Origin: Actinomyces sp. HMSC035G02
GTDB lineage: Bacteria > Actinomycetota > Actinomycetes > Actinomycetales > Actinomycetaceae
Reading direction: 5' to 3'
Length of the DNA: 23,487 nt
Assembly (NCBI GenBank): GCA_001838165.1
Contig: KV835898.1
Location: 98,300 to 121,786 of the forward strand
The notes below the pieces were generated by a model. It was not told where the DNA came from, ran no database searches, and saw only the letters and a program-made list of their open reading frames with translations. Shown one piece after another: positions 1 through 6,055 of the stretch (within the stretch, counting starts at the first letter, position 1; the number at the start of each line of letters is the position of its first letter). Made by a program: the position numbers and the translations under genes.

Positions 1-306
1 CCTCCACACCGGCGGCGCCTGGTCGCTGATGTGTGACTCGGTGCGTCGGCTCGTTGTCCGGCCAGGCCCCGCCGCCGCCCAACGGCACTGCGGCCATGCC
101 CTCTTGCGCCCTCCGGCGTCCTCCACACCGGCGACGCTTTGGGTTATAGGACAAAACGTGTTGGTTTTATGGTGACTTTTCGGCTTTTTGGTGCGGAAAA
201 ATCGGTATTGAAGTTGGTGGGAGCCGACTTGAAGGATGGACTAAACGTGTTGGTTTTGTAGCGACTTTTTGGCTTGCTGGTGCGGGAAAATCCACATTGA
301 AGTTGG
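1..306. other. Gene-free left edge with direct repeats
   Basis: No convincing coding sequence is visible here. The segment begins with CCTCCACACCGGCG, which recurs at 120-133, so a short direct repeat brackets the first 120 bases. From 149 onward the base composition becomes markedly AT-richer than the surroundings, and a 70-bp repeat (annotated separately) occupies most of it. The upstream part of whatever lay here is outside the window. Confidence 0.6.
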
Positions 307-307
307 T
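149..307. repeat. 70-bp imperfect direct repeat, two copies, 89-bp pitch
   Basis: Copy 1 spans 149-218 and copy 2 spans 238-307. Both start GGAC-AAACGTGTTGG and end ATTGAAGTTGGT. By hand alignment they differ at about 11 of 70 positions with no gaps. They are AT-richer than the rest of the window. Copy 2 ends 18 bases before the first ATG of the truncated sirtuin fragment, so the repeat abuts the point where the missing 5' half of that gene should be. On the minus strand both copies can encode a similar short peptide (TS..IFPHQ.A.KS), but I see no start or context making that a gene. Confidence 0.85.
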
Positions 308-324
308 TGTTTCATCGTGGGGGT

Positions 325-693
325 ATGAATACCCTCAAATGTCCGGCGTGCGGCGCGCGCTCCACCATCGACGACTTCGACGAGGCCCGGGCCGGGCGCG
401 TGCCCCACTGCCCGTCGTGCTCCGCCGTGGTGCGCCCGGACATCGTGTTCTACGGCGAGGCTCTGGACCCGGCGACGCTGGAGGGGGCCGTCCTGGCCAT
501 AGCGGGGGCGGACATGCTGATCGTGGGCGGCACGTCGTTGGCGGTCTACCCGGCGGCCGGGCTCATCGACTACTACCAGGGCGGGCGCCTCGTCCTCATG
601 AACGCGACGCCCACCCCCTACGACGGGCGCGCCGACCTGATCATCCGCGAGCCCATCGGCCGCGTCTTCGCGCAGATCCAGGGGCACGTGTGA
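325..693 (+). pseudogene. C-terminal half of a Sir2-family NAD-dependent protein deacylase (sirtuin remnant)
   Basis: Sirtuins remove acyl groups from lysine using NAD. Reading from the ATG at 325, this 122-residue frame carries the part of the fold after the catalytic histidine: a zinc site with two CxxC pairs (CPAC and CPSC, 19 residues apart), then RPDIVFYGEALD, the NAD-binding strand ADMLIVGGTSLAVYPAA, and the closing ADLIIREPIGRVF. The normal first half (about 120 residues, with the Rossmann GAG motif and the catalytic His) is absent, and the upstream DNA is an unrelated AT-rich repeat with no good ribosome site. The downstream end looks natural. I therefore read this as a 5'-truncated, non-functional gene. 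A fused in-frame upstream start (TTG at 307) adds nothing recognisable. Confidence 0.85.
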
Positions 694-817
694 GCAGACG
701 CCACAGTGCGGCCAGAGTAAGTGGCGGCGTGAGGCAGTTTCGCACCCGGTGCCCACAGCGCTGACTCACGCAACAGCACCCGCTCGCCCCACTGCGCCGC
801 CAGCGCCCATCGATAGG

Positions 818-862
818 CCCTGGGCGGCGGGACATCACATGGATCAGCCCGCCGCCCTTGGG
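818..862. terminator. Hairpin between convergent sirtuin remnant and lipoprotein gene
   Basis: A perfect 10-bp inverted repeat, GGGCGGCGGG (822-831) and CCCGCCGCCC (848-857), flanks a 16-base loop. It extends by a further CCC/GGG pair across a small internal loop (818-820 with 860-862). No T-run follows on either strand. Its position between the ends of two converging genes suggests a bidirectional terminator. That role is inference. Confidence 0.5.
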
Positions 863-893
863 ATTCTGGGACGCCCCGAGCCGCGGCCTACTG

Positions 894-1118
894 CTACCCC
901 TCCTTGCCGTCGTCCATCTTGCCGTCGTCCATCTTGCCGTCGTCCATCCCCCCCTTCATGCCATCGCCCGACATCGAGTTCTCCATCTTCGTGTCCTGCG
1001 TCATCGACGGCGACGACGGGTTCTCCATCTTGTCGTTGGCGGAGTTCCCACAGGCCGCCAAACCAGCGGCGAAGACGACGGACAGGGCGGCTGCCAGAGC
1101 CGCGCGGCGAATACTCAT
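894..1118 (-). CDS. Small Met/Asp/Gly/Lys-rich lipoprotein
   Basis: This 74-residue protein has a classic lipoprotein signal: MSIRR, a hydrophobic stretch, and the lipobox LAAC with Cys23 as the expected lipid-modified residue. The mature part (about 50 residues) is low-complexity, rich in Met, Asp, Gly and Lys, and ends in three tandem five-residue units (GKMDD type) encoded by an exact 15-bp DNA repeat. No folded domain is visible. The start is supported by AGAAGGAA about eight bases upstream. It is transcribed away from the dipZ-sigK-rskA operon, sharing about 170 bp of intergenic DNA. In mycobacteria the equivalent position beside dipZ holds fasciclin-type antigens (MPT83/MPT70); no fasciclin domain is present here. 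The sequence CCGAAT on the minus strand (1174-1169) resembles the mycobacterial SigK -10 element, but I see no good -35. Function unknown. Confidence 0.8.
   Translation of the reverse strand: MSIRRAALAAALSVVFAAGLAACGNSANDKMENPSSPSMTQDTKMENSMSGDGMKGGMDDGKMDDGKMDDGKEG
903..947. repeat. 15-bp tandem repeat, three exact copies
   Basis: The unit CTTGCCGTCGTCCAT occurs three times without interruption (903-917, 918-932, 933-947) inside the 3' end of the lipoprotein gene. In frame it encodes the five-residue unit of the tail, so copy-number change would lengthen or shorten the protein without a frameshift. Confidence 0.95.
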
Positions 1119-1287
1119 TGCGTGATTCCTTCTGTTGACGGGCGCTCCGTTAGCGCCTTCACCCTCCTATTCGGCGCGAACAGCGCCACGGATCACCCAG
1201 CCATCAGTGACATGCAACACACGGCATCCGCTGATCCACGACTGCGACTGCGACGAATCAGGAGTAGCACCACACGAAAGGAGCATC

Positions 1288-3027
1288 ATGACAACCCTGG
1301 TCCTCATCGGATTCCTCGGTGGCCTCATCACGGGCATCTCCCCGTGCATCCTCCCCGTCCTCCCCGTCATCTTCATGGCGGGTGGCGCCGCTTCGGCGCG
1401 CCCCTCCCCTTCCTTCGCTGTTGCTCCGGGCACCGGCATCTCCCTCGGGGGGACTTCCGGCGCACAGGAAGACCACCGCGCGACACGGCCAGTGCCCCGC
1501 GCCCCCTCGAAATGGCGGCCCTACCAGGTCGTCGCGGGACTGGTCCTCAGCTTCACAGCATTCACGCTGCTCGGCTCGACACTGCTCAAGGCGCTCCACC
1601 TGCCCCAGGACTTCATCCGGTGGACCGGGGTGGTCCTGCTGGTCCTCATCGGTGTGGGCATGATCGTCCCACGGTTCATGCACGTCCTGGAGAAGCCCTT
1701 CGCCGTGTTCTCCAAGGCCGGTAGGCGCACGGGGACCAACGGCTTCGGCCTGGGCATCGTCCTCGGCGCCGCCTACGTGCCCTGCGCGGGACCCGTACTG
1801 GCGGCGGTGATCGTCGCCGGCTCCACCGGCCGCATCGGGGCCGACACCGTGGCCCTGGCGCTCTCCTTCGCCGCGGGCACAGCGATCCCCCTCCTGGCCT
1901 TCGCCCTAGCGGGGCGCCGCGTCACCGAGCGCGTCTCCGCGTTCAGCCGCCACCAGCGGCGCGTGCGCATCGCCGCGGGCGCCACCGTCCTGGCGTTGGC
2001 CGCCGGGATCGTCACCGACTTGCCCGCCGTTCTCCAAAGGGCGCTGCCCGACTACACGTCAGCGCTGCAGCGCAGCGCCGATCCGGGTCTGAGCAGGGGC
2101 GAAGGCCAGCGCTCAGCCTGCGTCGACGGCGCGACGACCCTGGCGGACTGCGGCGCGCTCCCCTCCTTGAAACCCACCGCGTGGCTCAACACGGACGGCG
2201 GGGCGGCCCCCCAGGGCAGTGGAGCGACCCTGGTCGACTTCTGGGCGTACTCGTGCATCAACTGCCAGCGCTCCATTCCCGGGATCGAAAGGCTTTACGA
2301 GGCGTACCGCCCCTACGGGCTCCAAGTCATCGGCGTCCACTCCCCCGAGTACGCCTTCGAGAAGGAGACCGCGAACGTCCAATCCGGGGGCGACAAGCTG
2401 GGCATCACCTACCCGATCGCCGTCGACTCCGACCTGGAGACCTGGACGGATTTCGACAACCACTACTGGCCCGCCCAGTACCTGGCGGACGCGCACGGGC
2501 AACTGCGCTACACGCACTTCGGAGAGGGCGGCGAGGCGACCCTGGAGTCACTGATCCGCCGGCTCCTGGCCGACCAGGGCAACGCGCTGCCCGACCCGCT
2601 CTTCACCGACGACGGCGTCGAAGGAGTGGCCTTTCACCGCACGCCCGAGACCTACTTGGGCCACGAACGTGCAGCAAGCTTCGCGGGGACGGAGGCCTAC
2701 TCCGCCGGGACGCGCGACTACGCGGCCCCGGCCTCGTTAGGCGCGGACCGCTTCGCCCTGCAGGGACGGTGGACCATCGGCGCCCAGTCGATCAGCCCCG
2801 CCGACGACGAGGCGGAAGTGCGCCTCATGTGGCGCGGACGCCGCGTGGACCTGGTGGTCTCGGGCGAGGGCGACCTCACCTGGGAGATGGACGGCCAGTC
2901 CCACACCCAGCATGTGAGCGGCACCCCGAACTCGATGACGCTGGTGAGCGGGGACACCGATTCCTCAGGGCTGCTCACCGTCAGGGCCAGCAAGGGTTTG
3001 GCGCTCTACTCCTTCACCTTCGGGTGA
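1288..3027 (+). CDS. dipZ: DipZ-type membrane thiol-disulfide reductase (CcdA/DsbD + thioredoxin-like + C-terminal beta domain)
   Basis: This protein is expected to carry reducing power across the membrane to extracytoplasmic thiols. From the ATG at 1288 (GAAAGGAG just upstream) it has 579 residues. Residues 1-245 form about six membrane segments of the CcdA/DsbD type with the paired cysteines Cys20 (SPCILPVLP) and Cys166 (VPCAGPVLA). Residues 300-420 are a TlpA/thioredoxin-like domain with active site CINC (Cys323, Cys326) in LVDFWAYSCINC. The C-terminal 130 residues are the beta-rich module typical of actinobacterial DipZ. The M. tuberculosis homologue is longer (about 695 residues as I recall it). 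A Pro/Ser/Gly-rich insertion of about 45 residues after the first membrane segment is unusual. Longer upstream starts would add a non-hydrophobic leader and lack a ribosome site. It is first in an apparent operon with the sigma and anti-sigma genes. Confidence 0.92.
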   Translation: MTTLVLIGFLGGLITGISPCILPVLPVIFMAGGAASARPSPSFAVAPGTGISLGGTSGAQEDHRATRPVPRAPSKWRPYQVVAGLVLSFTAFTLLGSTLLKALHLPQDFIRWTGVVLLVLIGVGMIVPRFMHVLEKPFAVFSKAGRRTGTNGFGLGIVLGAAYVPCAGPVLAAVIVAGSTGRIGADTVALALSFAAGTAIPLLAFALAGRRVTERVSAFSRHQRRVRIAAGATVLALAAGIVTDLPAVLQRALPDYTSALQRSADPGLSRGEGQRSACVDGATTLADCGALPSLKPTAWLNTDGGAAPQGSGATLVDFWAYSCINCQRSIPGIERLYEAYRPYGLQVIGVHSPEYAFEKETANVQSGGDKLGITYPIAVDSDLETWTDFDNHYWPAQYLADAHGQLRYTHFGEGGEATLESLIRRLLADQGNALPDPLFTDDGVEGVAFHRTPETYLGHERAASFAGTEAYSAGTRDYAAPASLGADRFALQGRWTIGAQSISPADDEAEVRLMWRGRRVDLVVSGEGDLTWEMDGQSHTQHVSGTPNSMTLVSGDTDSSGLLTVRASKGLALYSFTFG

Positions 3028-3082
3028 CGGCTTGGCCGCGGAGGAACAGGTGGCCTTCGCGGCGCCGCCCCGGCGGAGACCC

Positions 3083-3098
3083 CGCCCGGCGCCGGGCG
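3083..3098. repeat. 16-bp perfect palindrome between dipZ and the sigma gene
   Basis: CGCCCGGCGCCGGGCG is self-complementary over all 16 bases and lies in a very GC-rich 103-bp gap, 32 bases before the chosen sigma-factor start. It may be an operator, or part of a hairpin that sets relative expression within the operon. Its function cannot be told from sequence alone. Confidence 0.6.
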
Positions 3099-3130
3099 TC
3101 CCCCGACACCGGGCGCCACGGCGTTCTATC

Positions 3131-3691
3131 ATGAGCACCGTGAATGACACCGCTGCACGCGACCTGGGCCGCGAAGACCTGCAGTTGGTCGCCGAAGGGG
3201 ACAAACGGGCGTTTGCGAGGCTCTACGATGCCTGGGCGCCCACGCTCTTCGCGCTCATCAGCTGCGTCCTCAAGGACCGTGCCCAAGCAGAAGAGGTCCT
3301 GCAGGACACGTTCCTCCACGTGTGGAGGCGCGCCCCCTCCTACGACCCCGGCCGCGGCAGCGTCCGCGCCTGGCTCACCACCATCGCCCGCAGGCGGGCC
3401 ATCGACCGGGTGCGCTCGGCCCAGGCGGCGCGCGACCGCGAACTCGCCTCGCCCCCGGACGTGGACTGGGACCAGACGGCGGAGGAGGCGGAGTCCCGCA
3501 TCGCGGGCGGAGAGGTCCGCCGCGCGCTCGGCTCCCTGGGGGAGCCGCACAAGACCGTCATCCTCCTGTCGTACTTCGGGGGACTGAGCCATTCGAGGAT
3601 CGCCGACGCGACGGGACTGCCGCTCGGCACCGTGAAAAGCACGATCCGCCAGGCCCTCGCCCGCCTGCGCACCATCTTGGAGGAACGATGA
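3131..3691 (+). CDS. sigK: ECF-type RNA polymerase sigma factor, SigK-like
   Basis: This 186-residue protein has the two-domain layout of extracytoplasmic-function sigma factors. Region 2 (about residues 27-95: AFARLYDAWAPTLFALI, AEEVLQDTFLHVWRRA, GSVRAWLTTIARRRAIDRVR) binds the -10 element and core polymerase. Region 4 (about 130-186: LGEPHKTVILLSYFGGLSHSRIA and LGTVKSTIRQALARLR) binds the -35 element. The SigK assignment rests on the neighbours: dipZ upstream and an RskA-like membrane anti-sigma gene overlapping its stop codon. In M. tuberculosis SigK controls dipZ and the MPT70/MPT83 antigens. The start at 3131 is chosen because upstream codons are low-complexity Arg/Pro; no strong ribosome site precedes it, so it is uncertain by a few codons. 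Confidence 0.88.
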   Translation: MSTVNDTAARDLGREDLQLVAEGDKRAFARLYDAWAPTLFALISCVLKDRAQAEEVLQDTFLHVWRRAPSYDPGRGSVRAWLTTIARRRAIDRVRSAQAARDRELASPPDVDWDQTAEEAESRIAGGEVRRALGSLGEPHKTVILLSYFGGLSHSRIADATGLPLGTVKSTIRQALARLRTILEER

Positions 3692-4602
3692 GCGACCACA
3701 TCTTCGACGACGACGAGACCGCTGCCCGCCTCGGCGCCTCCCTCGCCCCCGTCGAGCCGTCGGCGCGCGTGCGCGACGCCCTCCTGGCCGCGATCGAGGA
3801 GGTCGAGCAGGAGCGGCGGACGGGGGCCCCTGAGGAGGCCGCAGCGGAGGACGGCCCCGGCGCCGGCCCGCGCCTCGTCCGCATGGCGGCGCCCACTGCG
3901 GCGGGGGCAGGATCAGAGGCGGGCTCCGGCTCAGGGTTGGCGGCCGAGACCGGGGCGGACTCCGGATCCGGAAGCCGCGGAGGTGCCCACGGGAAGGCCC
4001 CCGCGCGCGACCGCAGGGCCATCCCCATGTTTGCGCGCGTCTTCGCCGCGGCGGCTGCGGCGGTCGCGCTCTTCGCAGCGGGGATCGGCGTGGGCCGGTG
4101 GACCACGATGACCTCAATGGAGTCCACCAGTCACTACGCCGCCCTCAACCAGGCGCAAGACGTACGGCGCTCCACCGACACCATGCCCGACGGGCACGTT
4201 GTCACCCTCACCTGGTCGCCGGAAATGGGGATGACCGCGATCACCACGCCCTCGGCGCTGCGGGCACCCGAGGGACAGGTGATGCAGGTGTGGGCGCGCC
4301 ACGGAAACACCGTCGAATCCTTGGGCGTTTACGAGCGGCGGGGCGGGGACTACTCCTTCGTGGACATCATGCCCCAGCCGGGCAGTGAGATCTTCTTGAC
4401 CTTCGAGCCCCAGGGCGGGTCCGCCCAGCCGACGGGCGAGCCCCTGGTGGTCCTGCGCGTCGGGGCCCCGGACCCGGCCCCCACCCCGGGAGGGGCGCCC
4501 ACACCGGACAGCGGACCGGCCCCGGGAGGGGCGCCCTCCCCCTCAACCGCGCTCACCTGGGACGGGGGACGATCATCTGACGGGCAATCGGGCGCAGTGT
4601 AG
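3688..4602 (+). CDS. rskA: Membrane anti-sigma factor, RskA-like
   Basis: This 304-residue single-pass protein should hold the preceding sigma factor at the membrane. Its ATG overlaps the sigma stop as ATGA, with GGAGG six bases upstream, so the two are probably translationally coupled. The N-terminal 40 residues are acidic and helical (likely sigma-binding), followed by a Gly/Ser/Ala-rich linker, one membrane span (about 115-135, ARVFAAAAAAVALFAAGIGVG) and an extracytoplasmic RskA domain (YAALNQAQDVRR, GHVVTLTWSPEMGMTAI, VMQVWARHGNTVESLG). The last 40 residues are Pro/Gly-rich with repeated APTP/GGAP units. No HxxxCxxC zinc motif is present, as in mycobacterial RskA. Regulated proteolysis of the periplasmic part would release the sigma factor; that is known for the family, not shown here. 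Confidence 0.88.
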   Translation: MSDHIFDDDETAARLGASLAPVEPSARVRDALLAAIEEVEQERRTGAPEEAAAEDGPGAGPRLVRMAAPTAAGAGSEAGSGSGLAAETGADSGSGSRGGAHGKAPARDRRAIPMFARVFAAAAAAVALFAAGIGVGRWTTMTSMESTSHYAALNQAQDVRRSTDTMPDGHVVTLTWSPEMGMTAITTPSALRAPEGQVMQVWARHGNTVESLGVYERRGGDYSFVDIMPQPGSEIFLTFEPQGGSAQPTGEPLVVLRVGAPDPAPTPGGAPTPDSGPAPGGAPSPSTALTWDGGRSSDGQSGAV

Positions 4603-4625
4603 ACGGCGCCGCGCAGCCCCGTTTT

Positions 4626-4774
4626 ACGCACACAAGGATCGGAATTACGCAACATGCGACCGCGTACAAGGGCGGAATCAAGCCGTTGTATGCGCAGTGT
4701 GTTTCGGAAATCAGTCCCCTTACGTGCGTGCCCGACTAGGCCGTGTTGTCTGATTCCGGTCCTTTTGTGTGCGT
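4626..4774. repeat. ACAAGG-N-CGGAAT repeat: two direct copies and one inverted
   Basis: Copy 1 is ACGCACACAAGGATCGGAAT (4626-4645). A related copy, ACAAGGGCGGAAT, is at 4666-4678. The reverse complement ACGCACACAAAAGGACCGGAAT is at 4753-4774. Copies 1 and 3 form a long imperfect inverted repeat around a loop of about 107 bases, with weaker matching continuing inward. Nothing else about it is recognisable. Confidence 0.65.
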
Positions 4775-4880
4775 GGTTGTGGGGAGGGGCTGCGTGTGCG
4801 GCTCGTTGTCGATGCTTTGGGCGGCTTCGTACGCTGTGCTGCGGGATTCGCTCGCGGTTGCGCGGCTTCGTGCGCCGCTT

Positions 4881-5018
4881 CACCACTTAGCCCGCCGTTG
4901 CACCACTTAGCGCACCGCTACACCACTTAGGGCTCCACTGCGCCACTTAGGCCCAAATGGGCCCTGGTTCTCCCGGCGTGTCGGGGGCCTAAGTGGTGCG
5001 GGCAATGCCCAAGTGGCG
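4881..5018. repeat. Mirror array A: four direct and two inverted CACCACTTAG motifs, 20-bp pitch
   Basis: CRCCACTTAG lies at 4881-4890, 4901-4910, 4921-4930 and 4941-4950, an exact 20-bp pitch. The inverted forms CTAAGTGGTG (4989-4998) and CCAAGTGGCG (5009-5018) follow, also 20 bp apart. The inner two direct copies and the two inverted copies are mirror images about position 4969.5. The innermost arms extend to 14 bp (CGCCACTTAGGCCC, 4941-4954, with GGGCCTAAGTGGTG, 4985-4998). The 10-bp spacers are unrelated in sequence. Confidence 0.92.
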
Positions 5019-5112
5019 CAGACGCGGGCGCGCACCCGGACCCAGGCGCCCTTGGGCCAGGCGCAGCCGTGCCGCCGCACCACGGCCGCGCCCTCCAGTG
5101 CCCAGCGGACGA

Positions 5113-5203
5113 CACTGGGGCAGGAAACCAAGCATTGGGGCAGGTTAGCCCTCATTGGGGCAGGTTACTAACCTGCCCGAATGACCTGTTTCCTACCCCA
5201 ATG
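5113..5203. repeat. Mirror array B: three direct and two inverted CATTGGGGCAGGTTA motifs, 20-bp pitch
   Basis: Direct copies lie at 5113-5127 (CACTGGGGCAGGAAA), 5133-5147 and 5153-5167 (both CATTGGGGCAGGTTA). Inverted copies are TAACCTGCCCGAATG (5169-5183) and TTTCCTACCCCAATG (5189-5203). The pitch is 20 bp on both sides and the copies mirror exactly about base 5168, with 5-bp spacers. The motif end facing the centre, AGGTTA, is shared with arrays C and D. Confidence 0.93.
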
Positions 5204-5296
5204 CGGAACAACGCTTGCAAAACAGCCCGCCGGGTCGGGTCACCTCGCTGACCGGCCACCTGGTCGGGTCGTCGGGAGCCGAGGCCGCGGCATGGG

Positions 5297-5417
5297 CGCG
5301 AGACAGTTCGCCCAGCGCAGGAAAAATGTCCCAAAATGGAGGTTTTATAGCGTGCTGGGCGAGTTCTGTCGCGAGTGTGGTCGGGTGGGTGTCTGTTGGG
5401 CGAATTTTGGCGCTCAC
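5297..5417. repeat. Inverted plus direct copies of a CTGGGCGAGTT motif
   Basis: An inverted arm around 5297-5318 (GACAGTTCGCCCAGC core) pairs with 5350-5373 (GCTGGGCGAGTTCTGTC core), with a few mismatches and small gaps. A third, degenerate copy in the second orientation (GTTGGGCGAATTTTGGCGC) begins near 5396, about 43 bp after the second. This is weaker than the phased arrays. Confidence 0.55.
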
Positions 5418-5515
5418 CGGCACCCTAATCAGGTCCCGAAGCCCTCCATCGGCACCGCGGCCAGGCCGTTCCGTGCATGCCTGCCCTCCATGCCGACGAA
5501 ACCGGCCGCGTACGC

Positions 5516-5612
5516 GGATAGGTTATTGCGATATGGATAGGTTATGAGCATGCGGATAGCTTATTAACCTATCCGCATGCCGATAACCTATCCGCATCAT
5601 GACAACCTATCC
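5516..5612. repeat. Mirror array C: three direct and three inverted GGATAGGTTA motifs, 19-bp pitch
   Basis: Direct copies are at 5516-5525, 5535-5544 (GGATAGGTTA) and 5554-5563 (GGATAGCTTA). Inverted copies are at 5565-5574, 5584-5593 (TAACCTATCC) and 5603-5612 (CAACCTATCC). Every step is 19 bp and all six copies mirror exactly about base 5564. Next to the innermost copies the spacers are also complementary (CATGC and GCATG), making 15-bp arms. Array D at 12568-12664 is the same element reversed. Confidence 0.95.
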
Positions 5613-5660
5613 ACATAGGCCCAGGTGTGTTCCTCGCGCGCTCGCCACACCGTCGGTCGT

Positions 5661-5736
5661 GGGGCTTTTGCACTACATGAAGCCGTTCGGGGGCGTGTTA
5701 TCGGTGTGTCGGACCCCCATGTAGTGCAATTCCCCC
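5661..5736. repeat. Inverted repeat with TTGCACTACATG core
   Basis: TTGCACTACATG (5668-5679) is exactly inverted at 5718-5729. Including flanking GGGG/CCCC, the arms are 5661-5679 and 5718-5736, matching at 16 of 19 positions, around a 38-base spacer. The spacer is GC-rich and shows no gene. This could be an operator pair or a large hairpin. Confidence 0.8.
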
Positions 5737-5769
5737 GATCAACCGCGTGCAAGCCATGACTCGCGTGGG

Positions 5770-5848
5770 GCGCCCAAAATGCAGACCACTTAGCTGAAAA
5801 ATGCTGGAAATACATGAGTATTGGCGAAGTCGTCTGCACTTTGGGCGC
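5770..5848. repeat. Inverted repeat with GCGCCCAAA-TGCAGAC core
   Basis: The arms 5770-5794 and 5824-5848 match over 25 bases with three mismatches (core GCGCCCAAA, one variable base, TGCAGAC, then ACTT and GC). The 29-base spacer is AT-rich and contains a smaller dyad, AATAC (5809-5813) and GTATT (5818-5822), so the whole can be drawn as a stem with a terminal hairpin. Confidence 0.82.
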
Positions 5849-6055
5849 AGCGGCACCAGGCATGGCGTGTTGTTCGCATGTGAGTCCGCTAGTCCGTGCG
5901 CTCACCTGCGCTGGCGACTGGTCGACCCGCAGCACTGCTGAGTGTTGGAGGAGTTACCTACGCCCCGCATAGCCCTTGATATCGTTGACTTGTCGCGCAG
6001 GGGCGTCGACGGCAGGGGAGCGCTGGAGCTTCCTCGCAGACAGGAGGCCACACCG

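Larger units (their letters stand above)
4603..6055. other. 1.45-kb gene-free region packed with symmetric repeats
   Basis: No reading frame here has convincing composition, start or family resemblance. Instead the DNA holds a run of inverted and phased repeats: a dispersed ACAAGG-CGGAAT motif (4626-4774), a 4+2 mirror array (4881-5018), a 3+2 mirror array (5113-5203), an inverted/direct triplet (5297-5417), a 3+3 mirror array (5516-5612), and two isolated inverted pairs (5661-5736, 5770-5848). The last 100 bases before 6056 would hold the leader and promoter of the kinase gene, but I see no clear -35/-10 pair. Confidence 0.8.

Noticed and set aside
1135..1287. Upstream in-frame extension of dipZ
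   Set aside because: It would add 51 hydrophilic residues before a clear membrane start, and the ATG at 1288 has a much better ribosome site.
3032..3130. Upstream TTG start for the sigma factor
   Set aside because: It adds 33 Arg/Pro-rich residues across a GC-rich palindrome, and no ribosome site precedes it.
4654..4890. A 78-codon Cys/Arg-rich plus-strand frame
   Set aside because: It overlaps repeat structures, has no ribosome site and has an implausible composition.
5113..5203. Plasmid-type iteron origin
   Set aside because: No Rep gene, DnaA boxes or clear AT-rich unwinding region lie nearby, and iterons are normally unidirectional.
4881..5612. CRISPR array
   Set aside because: Units are 10-15 bp with 4-10 bp gaps and occur in both orientations about a centre. 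CRISPR repeats are longer, all in one direction, with 26-40 bp spacers, and no cas gene is present.
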